Shown here: positions 10,528 through 21,448 of the stretch, one piece after another
Layout of the letters: each line of letters begins with the position of its first letter
How positions within the stretch are numbered: the first letter of the stretch is position 1
Origin: Vreelandella olivaria
GTDB lineage: Bacteria > Pseudomonadota > Gammaproteobacteria > Pseudomonadales > Halomonadaceae
Direction of reading: 5' to 3'
DNA length: 64,000 nt
Assembly: GCA_004295565.1 (NCBI GenBank)
Contig: AP019416.1
Span: 4,464,001 to 4,528,000 of the forward strand
Notes under the pieces: generated by a model
Database searches by the model: none
The model's input: the letters and a program-made list of their open reading frames with translations, nothing else
Told to the model about the DNA's origin: nothing
Position numbers and translations under genes: made by a program

Positions 10528-11377
10528 TCAATCGGGCGAGAGGCCCCTTAGCCGCTCACTACGCCGGCGTAGCAGCTCGAGGGTAGTCAGCAGCAGCATC
10601 GAGAGCAGCACCAGCATGGTGGCTACGGCGAGGATCGTCGGGCTGATCTGCTCGCGAATGCCCGACCACATCTGAATCGGCATGGTGCGCTGTTCTGGAC
10701 CTGCTATGAACAACACCACCACCACCTCGTCGAATGATGTAATAAAAGCGAACAGCGCCCCGATACCACTCCTGGCGTGACCAGCGGCAGCACCACCTTG
10801 AAGAAGGTTCGAGTCGGATTCGCGCCGAGACTATGCGCAGCACGAATCAGCGTGGTATCGAAACTCGATAGTGTGGCAGTCACGGTGATGACCACGAAGG
10901 GAATGCCTAGCGCTGTGTGGGCCAGAATTACGCCCACATAGGTCTGGGCGAGATTGACCTTGGAAAGAAGAAGAACATCGCCGCCGCGGAGATAATCAGC
11001 GGCACGATCATCGGCGAAATCAGCAACGCCATGATCGCCCCACGCGCTGGCATATGCCGACTCGACAACCCCAGCGCCGCCACGGTTCCCAGTACCGTGG
11101 CAAGAAATGTAGAGGCAATACCGATGATAAAGCTGTTCTTGATGGCATTGAGCCATTCACTCGAGGTGAAGAAGTCCTGATACCAGCGCAGCGAGTAGCC
11201 AGCCGGGTCGAAGGACAGCATCGCCTTACTGAAAGTGAAGTAGGGCTGGGCATTGAACGACAGTGGGATGATGATCAGCAGCGGCCCAATCAGGAACAGA
11301 AAAACCAGCCCGCAGATACCCAGGAATAGGTAGTGCCAAATGCGCTCGCCACGGGTGGCATAGGAAGGAATGGCCAT
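10528..11377 (-). CDS. ABC transporter permease, PotC type (two frameshifts)
   Basis: Second membrane subunit of a spermidine/putrescine-type importer. It has about six hydrophobic segments, starting with IWHYLFLGICGLVFLFLIGP, and the permease coupling loop AAHSLGANPTRTFFKVVLP (EAA motif) near residue 190. Single bases are missing at 10964-10966 (AMFFFFSKVNL expected) and at 10758-10761 (VSGALFAFITSFDEV expected). Corrected length is 283 residues. The stop lies 40 nt from the convergent demethylase gene, and the start is 3 nt from the preceding permease stop, so the four ABC genes form one operon read leftwards from about 15.06 kb. Confidence 0.85.
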
Positions 11378-11380
11378 CGT

Positions 11381-12633
11381 TTACCCCAGCTTAACCTTGT
11401 CGACGCCGATCAGGCGATTGAATACCAGATAGCAGATAATCACCACGAACAGCAGTATCGAGGCGATGGCAGCTGCCAGACCCCAGTTGAGCGATGTCTG
11501 CATATGGTAGGCGATGTAATTGGTGATGAAGCGCCCAGACTGTCCGCCCACCAGCGCCGGCGTGATGTAGTAACCGATGGACAGGATGAACACCAGGATG
11601 CCACCGGCAGCAATGCCCGGAATCGTCAGCGGGAAATAGACCCGGCGGAAGCTCAGAAACGGCTTGCCCCCAGTGAGCGTGCCGCCCGCATATAGCTGGG
11701 CGGGATGGTCTTCATCACCGAGTAGAGCGGCAGGATCATAAAAGGCAATAGGATGTGCGTCATGGCAATGACGGTGCCCATCTTGTTGTGAATCATCTGC
11801 CATCTGGCCTCATCAGCAACCACCCCAAGAAATACCATTATATCGTTCAACACGCCCTGCGATTGCAGGATGGCGATCCAGGTGGTGGTGCGCACCAGCA
11901 GCGAGGTCCAGAACGGCAGCAGCACCAGAATCATCAGCAGGTTGGAGTGACGCATCGGCAGATTCGCCAGCAGAAAGGCCACCGGAAAACCGAGCGCCAG
12001 CGTCAGTCCCGTGATGACGGCGCTCATCCACAGCGTTCGCCAAAACAGCGTGGCGTGAATCTGCATATATTCCGGCACCTTGACGATCTCGCCGTCCGGG
12101 CTCAACTGGCGATCCATCGCCGCCAGATAATACGACACCGTGTAAGGAGACGCCTCGCGCTGGATCAGCTTCCAGGTATCGAGCTCTCCCCAGGTATCGT
12201 TGACCTCAATGAGCGACTCACGATAGGGCGGCTCCAGAGTGCCGACACGGCGCGCCGTGCGGCTGATGGTCGAACGCATGCCCGACTTTTCGTAGTTCAG
12301 TCGGCTGGACAGAAGCCCCAGATTGCGTTCCTGCTGGCCTTCGCGGAGATCCTCGGCCAAGGCCGCAAAGACGGCTTCATCGGGTAACGACTCACCGTTC
12401 CAGCCTTCCAGCGCGGCAACGGTGCGGGATAAATGGGTAGACACTTCCGGGTTATCGACACTGCGCCAAAGCATTTCGAACAAGGGCATCAGAAAGGCGA
12501 TAAACAGGAATACCAGTAGCGGCGCCACCAGCAACAGCGCCTTGATTTTCGAGCGTCGCACGGTACGACGCAGACTGACCTTGAGCGGCACACCATCGGC
12601 CGTTGTCAGAGGAGCGGCAGGCGGTTCGGACAC
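11381..12633 (-). CDS. ABC transporter permease, PotB type (one frameshift)
   Basis: First membrane subunit of the importer, 417 residues after correction. After one N-terminal membrane segment (ALLLVAPLLVFLFIAFLMP) there is a long, mostly soluble insertion of about 140 residues, as in the longer PotB relatives, followed by five membrane segments. The EAA coupling loop reads AARSLGASP then FLSFRRVYFPLTIPGI once a missing base near 11661 is restored. It lies between the periplasmic binding-protein gene and the PotC-type permease. The substrate cannot be told from the permease itself. Confidence 0.86.
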
Positions 12634-12723
12634 GTAGGTATCTCCGTCAGGCGAAAGAAGCGACCAGCAACGGTCGGCTATCGGCAGGCCGCCGCCCGAT
12701 GGTCGCCGGGCGGCGGCAGCGCC

Positions 12724-13833
12724 TTACTGGGACAGCCAGGCGTTGAAGCGCTGGGTCAGCTCATCGTTGTAGTCGGCCCAGAACAGGTCGTCTTTCTGCA
12801 GTGCCGTTGCGAAGTTCGGCTCATAGGTCGGCATGTGCGGCATCATCTCGATACCGGTTTCGGCATGGGTGGACACCAGCTCAGAGGAAGACTGACGCGC
12901 CGGGCCATAGGAGATGTACTGGGCCTGATCGGCGAGGCGCTGGGTATCGGTGGCAAAGCGGAGGTAATCTTTCACCTTGTCGAGCTTGCCGGTGGGCACG
13001 ACCCAGCCATCCAGCTCGAACACCTGCGCATCCCAAATGATCTCAAAGGGCTGGTCTTCGGTGACCATGGCATTGAAGATCCGGCCATTGTAGGCAGAGG
13101 CAAAGGCGACTTCCTGATCGGCCAGCAGCTGAGGCGGTTGGGCACCCTCTTCCCACCAGATGACTTCATCCTTGATGGTATCCAGCTTGGCGAAGGCACG
13201 CTGCACGCCTTCTTCGGTCTCAAGCATGGCGTAGACCTCATCACGGTCGACGCCATCGGCGATCAAGGCCCATTCCATATTGTTGATCGGCTTGCGCAGC
13301 AGGGCCCGCTTGCCGGGATAGTTTTCCAGGTCGAAGACATCCTCGATGGTGCTGGGCTGATCGTCCTCGGGGAACATCTCGCTGTTGAAGGCGACGATAT
13401 TGGAATAGACGATAGAGGCCACGAAGCAGTCACCCAAGGCACCGTCGACGAAGTCCTCGCTGGGCGGCGTGCCATCCGGCGCGTCGGCAAGCAGTTCATC
13501 ATGGTCGAGCGGCTCGATAAGCCCTTCGGCACAGGCGATCATGGCATCGGCGGGGAGCATGTCGACCAGATCCCAGGTCACGTTGCCGGCCTGTGATTGC
13601 GCGCGCAGACCGGCCAGGGCGTTACCGCTGCGGTCGATATTGACGATCTCGTCGCCGGTCTTCTCCATCCACGGCTTATCGTAGGCCTCGTGCTGGCTCA
13701 TGCTGTAGGCACCACCCCAGGACACAATGTTTAGCGTCTGCTGGGCATGGGCGCTGACCGCCACTGCCAGTGCCGAGATCCCCAGAGCAGCGACACTGGT
13801 CTTGGCAATGCGAGTTTTGATGCTGATTTTCAT
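12724..13833 (-). CDS. ABC transporter periplasmic substrate-binding protein (PotD/F type)
   Basis: Extracellular solute-binding protein, family 1, of 369 residues, with intact frame. A clear signal peptide covers residues 1-28 (MKISIKTRIAK, a hydrophobic core, SAHA before QQTLNIVSWGG). The IVSWGGAY start and the later LENYPGKRALLRKP are typical of the polyamine/opine-type binding proteins. ATG 13833 is chosen because GGAGA lies seven bases upstream and the signal peptide begins there; longer in-frame starts are not needed. Genes for an ATPase and two permeases flank it. With a demethylase next door, the ligand may be an N-methylated amine or betaine (inference). Confidence 0.88.
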   Translation of the reverse strand: MKISIKTRIAKTSVAALGISALAVAVSAHAQQTLNIVSWGGAYSMSQHEAYDKPWMEKTGDEIVNIDRSGNALAGLRAQSQAGNVTWDLVDMLPADAMIACAEGLIEPLDHDELLADAPDGTPPSEDFVDGALGDCFVASIVYSNIVAFNSEMFPEDDQPSTIEDVFDLENYPGKRALLRKPINNMEWALIADGVDRDEVYAMLETEEGVQRAFAKLDTIKDEVIWWEEGAQPPQLLADQEVAFASAYNGRIFNAMVTEDQPFEIIWDAQVFELDGWVVPTGKLDKVKDYLRFATDTQRLADQAQYISYGPARQSSSELVSTHAETGIEMMPHMPTYEPNFATALQKDDLFWADYNDELTQRFNAWLSQ

Positions 13834-13912
13834 AATAAGTCTCCGTTGATTGTTGCCATCGCCGCCGACACCATGGGGTGCCGATAAACGGCGCACTTGA
13901 CTGCCGTCCGGC

Positions 13913-15055
13913 TCATGCATCCAGCGCGCGGCAATCGGCGCTCGACCAGCCGACCTGAATGTGTTGGCCAGGGCGCATCACCCCACACCCTTGGGCGTTG
14001 GGCGTTTTCAAAATAAAGTCTTCGTTACCGCACACCGACACCCGCGTGCGCAGATGGTCGCCAAGGTAGATAACTTCCTGCACCGTGGCAGTGAACTGAT
14101 TGTCGAACTGCGAGCCGTCGGCATCGTCCGCCAGGATGCTGACCCGCTCAGGTCTCAGCGACAGCGTCGTACGCGAGCCCACGTCGCCCACCGCCACCGG
14201 TTTGGCAATCACGGTATCGCCGCTATCCAGGCGCACCTTGCAGTCATCGCCGAGGAGCTCGATCACCTCGCCGACCAGACGATTGTTCTCGCCGATGAAA
14301 TACGCCACGAAGGCGTTTTCCGGTCGCTCGTAGAGTTCATCCGGTGAGGCCAGCTGTTGCACGATGCCGTCGTTGAAGACCGCAATGCGGTCGGACATGG
14401 TGAGTGCTTCGGTCTGGTCGTGGGTGACGTAGATCATGGTCACCCCGAGGCGGGCGTGAATGCGCTTGATCTCGTACTGCATCTCTTCGCGAAGATTCTT
14501 GTCCAGTGCGCCCAGCGGCTCATCCATCAACACCAGCTCAGGCTCGAACACCAGCGCCCTGGCCAATGCAACGCGCTGCTGCTGGCCGCCGGAGAGCTGC
14601 GCAGGGCGGCGGTCACCAAACTCTTCAAGGCGCACCATGGCCAGTGCATTGGCGACTTTTTCCTTGATCTCCGCCTTGCTCAGATGGCGCACCTCGAGCG
14701 GGAAAGCAAGGTTCTCGGCCACCGTCATGTGCGGGAACAGCGCGTAGTTCTGAAAGACCATGCCAATGCCGCGCTTGTGCGGCGGCAAGCCACTGATCGG
14801 CTCGTCTTTGAGCAGAATCTCACCGTGGGTGGGAGTCTCGAAGCCCGCCATCATCATTAGGCAGGTGGTCTTTCCCGAGCCCGAAGGCCCCAGCAGGGTG
14901 ACGAATTCACCCTTGCGGATATCAAGGTTGAAGTCCTTGACGACCAGTTCGACACCGTCATAGCTCTTCTGGACATTGACGAAGCGGGCAAAACTCGACG
15001 GCGTTTCCGTCGTTGCCGTCGCCGCTTCCCCAGCGTCTGCAAGGGTTTCGTTCAT
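13913..15055 (-). CDS. ABC transporter ATP-binding protein, PotA type
   Basis: ATPase that powers the importer, 380 residues, intact. Walker A is GPSGSGKTT, the Q-loop is FQNYALFPHMTV, the signature is LSGGQQQRVALARAL and Walker B is LVLMDEPLGALD, followed by the switch histidine in YVTHDQTEAL. A C-terminal TOBE domain follows (SLRPERVSI). ATG 15055 is preferred because GGGGA lies six bases upstream, whereas the ATG at 15061 abuts it. It is the first gene of the leftward operon ATPase, binding protein, permease, permease. Confidence 0.92.
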   Translation of the reverse strand: MNETLADAGEAATATTETPSSFARFVNVQKSYDGVELVVKDFNLDIRKGEFVTLLGPSGSGKTTCLMMMAGFETPTHGEILLKDEPISGLPPHKRGIGMVFQNYALFPHMTVAENLAFPLEVRHLSKAEIKEKVANALAMVRLEEFGDRRPAQLSGGQQQRVALARALVFEPELVLMDEPLGALDKNLREEMQYEIKRIHARLGVTMIYVTHDQTEALTMSDRIAVFNDGIVQQLASPDELYERPENAFVAYFIGENNRLVGEVIELLGDDCKVRLDSGDTVIAKPVAVGDVGSRTTLSLRPERVSILADDADGSQFDNQFTATVQEVIYLGDHLRTRVSVCGNEDFILKTPNAQGCGVMRPGQHIQVGWSSADCRALDA

Positions 15056-15287
15056 GCACATTCCCCGTTGAAAGTTCCGTTGCGCCAAGGTCAGTGCACG
15101 ACGCCACACACCTGCCCCCACGCACCCTTTGGAACCTTGTTGATTTATATTTTTTTGCTAGTGCTGGGTAACGACCATAAGGCGGGATTACATCGCATTA
15201 CAATTTTCGAGGGGACAATTAGCGTTGAATATCAACCTGTCACAGGCGCAGCAACGTCAACTAGGGAGGCGGCTTGACCATGCCTGG

Positions 15288-15322
15288 AAATAAAAATGCC
15301 CATGGAATATTCCTCCATGGGC
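15288..15322 (-). terminator. Rho-independent terminator of the fds operon
   Basis: A perfect 9-bp stem GCCCATGGA / TCCATGGGC (15298-15306 and 15314-15322) is followed on the minus strand by a T-rich run (complement of 15288-15297). It lies 23 nt past the fdsA stop. Confidence 0.85.
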
Positions 15323-15344
15323 AGGGGTGGGGAGCAGTGATAGA

Positions 15345-18173
15345 TCAGGCCACGTCCGAGCGGCTCAACCGGCAAGCGGCATACTTGAACTCCGGAATCT
15401 TGCCATAAGGATCCAGCGCCGGGTTGGTCAACAGGTTGGCCGCCGCTTCCCCGTAACAGAAGGGCACGAAGACCATCCCTCCGGCATCCCCGGATCCGTT
15501 CTCGCTTTGAGAGTGATGGAGCCTCGCCGGGTGGCGATGGTCAGGTCATCGCCCGGCGCCATTCCCAGTCGAATAAACTCAGCGGGGCCAGGCTCGCCAC
15601 GGCTTCCGGTTCCAGGTCATCAAGCACTTTGGCGCGCCGGGTCATCGAACCGGTATGCCAGTGCTCTAACTGGCGCCCGGTGGTCAGTACCGTCGGGTAG
15701 TCATTATCGACCGGCTCGTCCGGTGGCAGCGGGCGCGTGGGCGAGAATTTCGCCCGGCCGCTGATAGTCGGGAAAGCGTCGCCGAAGACCACGTCGTGCC
15801 CTGGCGCGTCCTCTGCTGGGCAGGGGTAGGTCACCGACTGCTCGCGCTCCAAACGCTCCCAGGAAATATGGTCGAGAGATGCCATGCCTTGCTTCATCTC
15901 GGCGAAGACGTCCCGCGGGTGCTGGTAATCCCACCCCAGGCCAAAACGTTTGGCGATTTCCTGGATAATCCACCAGTCCGGCTTGGCCTGGCCCGGCAAC
16001 GGCAGCGCCGCACGGCCCATCTGCACCTGGCGATTGGTGTTGGTGACGGTGCCGTTTTTCTCCGGCCAGGCGGAGGCAGGCAGGATGACATCGGCGAACT
16101 GGGCGGTCTCGGTGACAAACAGATCCTGCACCACCAGGTGCTCCAGCTTGGCCAGGGCGGCCCGGGCGTGGGCCAGATCCGGGTCGGACATCGCCGGGTT
16201 TTCGCCCTGGATATACATACCGCGAATGGTGCCCGCGGTGATGGCATCCATGATTTCCACCACGGTGAGGCCGGGTGTGGGATCCAGTTTGGTATTCCAC
16301 AGCTCTTCGAAGGCACTGCGTACCTGGGCATCGCTAACAGGCTGGTAGTCCGGCATCACCATGGGTATCAGACCGGCATCAGACGCCCCTGAACATTGTT
16401 CTGCCCCCGCAAGGGTGCAGGCCGGTGCCGGGGCGACCGGTCTGGCCGCAGGCCAACGCCAGCGAGATCAGACAGCGGGCGTTATCGGTGCCATGGGTGT
16501 GCTGGGAAATGCCCATGCCCCAGAAAATCATCGCCCGTTCAGCGTTGGCATACAGCCTTGCCACGTCGCGGATGGTCTCGGGCTCAACACCGCACAGGCC
16601 GCTCATCGCTTCGGGGGTCATATCCACCGTGTGCAATTTAAGGGCCTCAAAGCCCTCGGTATGCTCGGCGATATAGGCCGTGTCATAAAGCTCCTCGCTG
16701 ATGACCACATTGAGGATGGCATTAAACAGCGCCACATCAGCACCCGGTGAAAAGCGCACGCTCAGGTGGGCATAGGCATCCAGCGCCTGACCCCGGGGAT
16801 CAAGGATCAAGATCTTGGTGCCACGCTTGGCGGCCTGCTTGAAGAAAGTGGCCGCCACCGGGTGGTTCACAGCCGGGTTGCAGCCGGTAAGAATCACCAC
16901 ATCGGCCTGGCTTGCCTGCATAAAGGAGGCGGTGACCGAGCCCGAGCCAATACACTCCATGAGCGCCGCCACGGAGCTGGCGTGGCACAAACGGGTACAG
17001 TGATCCACATGGTTGGAGCCAAAGCCGGTACGCACCAGCTTCTGGAACAGCCACGCCTCTTCGTTGGAGCACTTGGCGCTGCCGAACCCGGCCAGGGCAT
17101 CCGGGCCATGGGCCGCTTTTAGGCTCACCAGCCCGCTGGCAGCAACATCCAGAGCTTCGTCCCAACTGGCCTCTCGGAAATGGGTCAACGGCTTGGCAGG
17201 GTCGAAGTCTGGATCAATCCCTTAGCGACACCTTCGCGGCGAATCAGTGGAGCGATTAGTCGGGAAGGATGGCGCGGATAGTCATAGCCAAAGCGGCCTT
17301 TAACACACAGCCGGTTCTCGTTAGAGGGGCCGTCGCGGCCCTCCACGTAAAGGATCTCGTCATCCTTGATATGGTAGGTGAGCTGACAGCCCACCCCGCA
17401 GTAGGGGCATACCGAATCGACCTTGCGGTCAGCTACCGCAGAATCGCCGCGCCCTTCTGCGTTAACCAGTGTGGCGGGCATAAGCGCACCGGTGGGGCAG
17501 GCCTGCACACACTCGCCACAGGCCACGCAGGTGCTATCGCCCATGGGGTCGTCGAAATCAAACACGATCTTGGACGCCGCACCGCGGTGGGCCAGGCCGA
17601 TCACGTCGTTAACCTGCACTTCGCGACAGGCGCGCACACACAGGTTGCACTCGATGCAGGCGTCAAGATTGACGCGCATGGCAGAGTGGCTGCTGTCTTG
17701 TTCCAGGCTTCCCGCCCGGGACGCCACATGATGCACGGTGGGCGCCTCGCGCTCTTCGCGCCTGGGCAGTTTACGGCGCACCGCCGTGGCATCAATGGCC
17801 AACTGGTCAGCCATGGCCCAAAAGTGGCTTGAGCTGTCGGGGCTCTCTTCCCGCTCAGGCTGGTCGACCAGCAGCATCTCCATGACCATCTTGCGGGCGG
17901 TATGCGCCCGTTCCGAGTTGGCGCTTTTGACCACCATGCCGGGGGTTGCCTCACGGAGACAGCTGGCGGCCAGGGTGCGCTCACCCTCGATTTCCACCAT
18001 ACAGGCGCGGCAGTTGCCATCGGCGCGGTAACCGCTTGTGTCCTTAAAACAGAGGTGGGGAATGGTCTCGCCGGCGCGCTTGGCCACCTGCCAGAGACTT
18101 TCACCGGGGTTGCACTCACCTCAACACCATCCAGCGTCAGGGTAAAGCTTGTGTCTGGGTTTTGTTCGCTCAT
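15345..18173 (-). CDS. fdsA: NAD-dependent formate dehydrogenase alpha subunit (six frameshifts)
   Basis: Molybdenum/tungsten catalytic subunit oxidising formate to CO2. An N-terminal 2Fe-2S domain (GNCRACMVEIEG) is followed by two 4Fe-4S ferredoxin motifs (CIECNLCVRAC and CVACGECVQACPTGA), the cofactor-domain cluster CPYCGVGC, and the pterin domain with DHCTRLCHASSVAAL carrying the likely metal-ligand Cys. The C-terminus reads NLLTNPALDPYGKIPEFKY. One-base losses are inferred near 18106, 17219, 16413, 16386, 15594 and 15477. The corrected length is about 944 residues, normal for FdsA. Start ATG 18173 has AGGGGG six bases upstream. It follows the FdsG-FdsB fusion by 10 nt. It would burn the formate made from betaine methyl groups. 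Confidence 0.92.
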
Positions 18174-18183
18174 GTTCATCCCC

Positions 18184-19896
18184 CTACCCCTTGACGATTA
18201 CGTTCTGGGCGGCCAGCTCGCCGCGGAAATCCTTCAACAGCCCCAGCACCGGGTTAGGTGCCGCCTGGCCGAGTCCGCAAATAGAGGCATCGATCATCAC
18301 CTGGGAGAGCTGCGTCATCAGCCCGGCATCCCACTCATTCCGCTCGAGCAGGGTGAGCATTTTTTCCGTGCCCACCCGGCAGGGCGTGCATTGACCACAG
18401 GACTCATCGGCAAAAAGGCCAATAGGTTGGTAGCCACCCCGCGCAGATCGTCCTGATCGGAAAGCACGATGACAGCAGCGGAACCGATAAAGCAGCCGTG
18501 CTCCTGAAGGGTGTCGAAATCGAGGGGGATATTGGCCTTGGCAGCGGGCAGAATGCCGCCGGAGGCGCCGCCGGGCAGGTAGGCCGCCAGGCGGTGGCCG
18601 TCGGCCATGCCGTCGCAATACTCGTCAATTAATTCCTCAAGGGTTATCCCCGCGGGCGCCAAATACACACCGGGCTGCTTGACCCGGCCCGAGACAGAGA
18701 AACTGCGTAACCCTACACGGCCGTGGCGCCCCTGGCTGGAGAAAGCCTCCGCGCCACGCTGCCAGATCATGGGGATCCAGTAGACGGTCTCGACGTTATT
18801 GACCAGCGTCGGCCGATCAAAGAGTCCCTTCTGAGCTACAAACGGCGGGCGGTGGCGGGGCCCGGTTTGCCTTCCAGGGACTCGATCATCGCCGACTCTT
18901 CGCCGCAGATATAAGCCCCCGCACCACGACGCAGCACAACGTAACCCGGCGCTACCAAGCCCGCAGCCTCCAGTTCGCCAATGGCCTCGCGCAGCACGCC
19001 GTGTAACGCCGGATACTCATCGCGCAGATAGATATACAGCGCTTCGGCCTCTACCGCCCAGGAGCTGACCAAGGCGCCTTCAAGAAACTGGTGGGGCGAA
19101 TTTTCCAGGTAATAGCGATCCTTGAAGGTACCAGGCTCGCCCTCGTCGGCATTAATAGCGCAGTAACGGGGGCCGGCCTCCTGGCGCACGAACGTCCACT
19201 TTTTGAAGGTAGGGAAACCCGCGCCCCCAGGCCGCGCAGATTGGCCTGCTGCATCGCCTCCATCAGCGCTTCCACCGTGACCTCTCCCTCGCGGCAGGCT
19301 TGCAGTAGCGCGAAACCGCCCTCGCGGCGATAGTCGTTCAGTCGCTGCCAATCGACGGGGTCAGGATGAAAGTGTGCTTCCTCGATCACCGACGCGATAC
19401 GCTCCTGAGTAGCGAACGGCACATGATAGTGCCCCACTTCCGCCACCGGCGCCGTGTCGCAGCGCCCCATGCAAGGAGCGCGCAGCACCCGCACCTGCTC
19501 GATATCCACGTTCGCTTCCAGCTGTGCCTTAAGCGCCTCGGCACCGGCCAATTGGCAGGTTAGGGAGTCGCAGACGCGAATGGTCACCGCGGGCGGCGGC
19601 AACTGGTCGTCGTGAATGACATCGAAGTGGGCATAGAAGGTGGCGGTTTCGTAAACGGCCGCCATGGGCAGGTTCATATAAGCCGCCAGAGCACGCAGCT
19701 CCGCCAAAAGCAGATGGCCGCGGTTATCCTGAAGGGCATGCAGGTGTTCAATCAGTAAGTCGCGGCGGCGCAGCGTGGCGTCCTGGCGTTCGTCGCCCAG
19801 CAGCTCACGCAACGCCTCAAGAAGATGGGGGTCGAGTTCACGGCCGCGGGGCTTGCCGCGGAAGCGGCGCTTGGGGATCACGGTCTGGACGGTCAT
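18184..19896 (-). CDS. fdsB: Formate dehydrogenase diaphorase subunit, FdsG-FdsB fusion (three frameshifts)
   Basis: One reading frame holds both diaphorase parts. Residues about 1-160 are a NuoE/FdsG-like 2Fe-2S domain (ligands in CDSLTC and CMGRCDTAP). Residues about 200-570 are NuoF/FdsB-like: the NADH/FMN region GGAGFPTFKKW, INADEGEPGTFKDR, GAGAYICGEESAMIESLEG, and the 4Fe-4S motif ESCGQCTPCRVG. Single bases are missing at 19224-19228, 18857-18860 and 18412-18416. The corrected length is 571 residues. In Ralstonia-type operons fdsG and fdsB are separate genes; the fusion resembles HoxF. It transfers electrons from FdsA to NAD+. No fdsC or fdsD was seen next to fdsA. Confidence 0.88.
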
Positions 19897-19941
19897 GGGT
19901 TACTCATTATTATCTTGATCAGCTTTTTCCGAATGAACAAA

Positions 19942-19965
19942 GACGGCACCCCGCGGGGCGCCGTC
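19942..19965. terminator. Hairpin downstream of fdhA
   Basis: The arms GACGGC (19942-19947) and GCCGTC (19960-19965) with an inner CCCCGCGGGG form a stable hairpin between fdhA and the fds genes. The T-tract on the minus strand is weak, so it may terminate only part of fdhA transcription and let some continue into fds. Confidence 0.5.
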
Positions 19966-20019
19966 TAGGGTCGCACTAACCTGCCCTCAGGCAGGGGTCA
20001 GGGCTTATTAAATAAGTTA

Positions 20020-21204
20020 TTAAGCCACGCTGCCATGTGGGTCAATAACGAATTTCTTAGCCGCACCGCCATCGAAGTCGGCGTAGCCCTGGGGCGCCTG
20101 ATCCAGGTTAATCATTTGGACATTCACCGCATCGGCAATATTGACCTTGCCGAACAGAATAGCCTGCATCAATGGGCGATGGTACTTCATCACCGGGCAC
20201 TGCCCCGTATGGAAACTGTGTGACTTGGCCCAGCCGAGGCCAAAGCGCATGCTCAGCGCGCCCTGCTTGGCAGCATCGTCTTCTGCGCCGGGGTCTTCGG
20301 TCACGTAGAGGCCCGGAATACCGATCTGACCACCGGCGCGGGTCAACGACATCGCCGAGTTGAGCACCGTCGCAGGCGCTTCTTTGCCGTGATTGCAGCC
20401 ACAGGCATGAGCCTCAAAGCCAACGCAGTCGACAAAGGCATCGACCTCACGCTCGCCGAGAATCACCTCGATCTTGTCGGCCATGTCACCGTCCTGGGTC
20501 AGGTCGATGGTCTCACAGCCAAAGCTGCGGGCCTGGGCCAGGCGCTCTTCGATCATATCACCGACGATCACACAGGCCGCACCCAGCAGCTGAGCGGAAA
20601 CCGCAGCGGCCAGCCCCACGGAATCTGCACCGGCGATATAGACGGTGCTGCCGACACCGGCGGTCACACAGCCGTGGAAGCCGGTGGGGAAAATATCGGA
20701 GAGCAGGGTCAGATCCTTGATCTTCTCCATGGCCTGATCGGCATCCGGGAACTTCAACAGGTTAAAGTCCGCATAGGGAACCATGACATATTCGGTCTGG
20801 CCGCCGACCCAGCCGCCCATATCTACGTAGCCGTAGGCGGCGCCGGGACGCGCTGGATTGACGTTGAGGCAGATGCCGGTCTGGCCGGACTTGCAGTTGC
20901 GGCAGCGGCCACAGGCAATATTGAACGGCACCGAGACCAGATCGCCCGGCTTGATGAATTCAACATCACGGCCGGCCTCAATCACTAAACCCGTGATTTC
21001 GTGGCCGAGCACCAGGCCAGGCGAGGCGGTGGTGCGGCCGCGTACCATATGCTGGTCGCTGCCACAGATATTGGTGGTGACTACTTTGAGAATCACGCCG
21101 TGCTCGCATTTGCGATTGCCGAGGGCGAGTTCAGGATAGGCGATGGACTCAACGGCGACCTCACCCGGCCCCTTGTAGACCACTCCGCGGTTGGCTGCAT
21201 TCAT
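20020..21204 (-). CDS. fdhA: Glutathione-independent formaldehyde dehydrogenase
   Basis: Zinc-containing alcohol-dehydrogenase-family enzyme oxidising formaldehyde to formate with NAD+, without added glutathione in the Pseudomonas putida prototype. Seen are the catalytic zinc Cys in NICGSDQHMVRGRT, GHEITGLVIEAG, the structural zinc cluster CGRCRNCKSGQTGIC, and the nucleotide-binding GADSVGLAAAVSAQLLGA. The stretch HACGCNHGKEAPATVLN is typical of this subfamily. The frame is intact, 394 residues, starting at MNAANRGVVYKGPGEV with a GGAG-type site (complement of 21207-21214). It lies upstream of the fds operon on the same strand, matching a formaldehyde to formate to CO2 route for methyl groups released by GbcAB and DgcAB. 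Confidence 0.92.
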   Translation of the reverse strand: MNAANRGVVYKGPGEVAVESIAYPELALGNRKCEHGVILKVVTTNICGSDQHMVRGRTTASPGLVLGHEITGLVIEAGRDVEFIKPGDLVSVPFNIACGRCRNCKSGQTGICLNVNPARPGAAYGYVDMGGWVGGQTEYVMVPYADFNLLKFPDADQAMEKIKDLTLLSDIFPTGFHGCVTAGVGSTVYIAGADSVGLAAAVSAQLLGAACVIVGDMIEERLAQARSFGCETIDLTQDGDMADKIEVILGEREVDAFVDCVGFEAHACGCNHGKEAPATVLNSAMSLTRAGGQIGIPGLYVTEDPGAEDDAAKQGALSMRFGLGWAKSHSFHTGQCPVMKYHRPLMQAILFGKVNIADAVNVQMINLDQAPQGYADFDGGAAKKFVIDPHGSVA

Positions 21205-21448
21205 GGCTGGCTCCTGTGGTTTATTGTTCTGTTCATGATGGTTGATGGCGCTTTCCCACCCTATCCCCTCCGCGCTTAAGGACTTACCCGAATAAGGCAC
21301 TCACGTATCTATTCAAGACATCCTAGCCAAGACGAATAGATAGAGGTCGCTTTCACGACATTCCTCTTTTGAAACAGGCCCAACAATTCATAGCGTCGGC
21401 AATGGTGATGCATACCCGACGTCTAACAAGAGCCACCAAGGAAACCTG
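21205..21448. promoter_or_regulatory. Divergent fdhA / BCCT transporter control region
   Basis: These 244 bases separate the divergent fdhA and BCCT starts and must hold both promoters. I see no unambiguous -10/-35 pair. A CACGACATT sequence near 21354 partly resembles the GCGACAT repeated upstream of glyA and gbcA. Confidence 0.4.
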
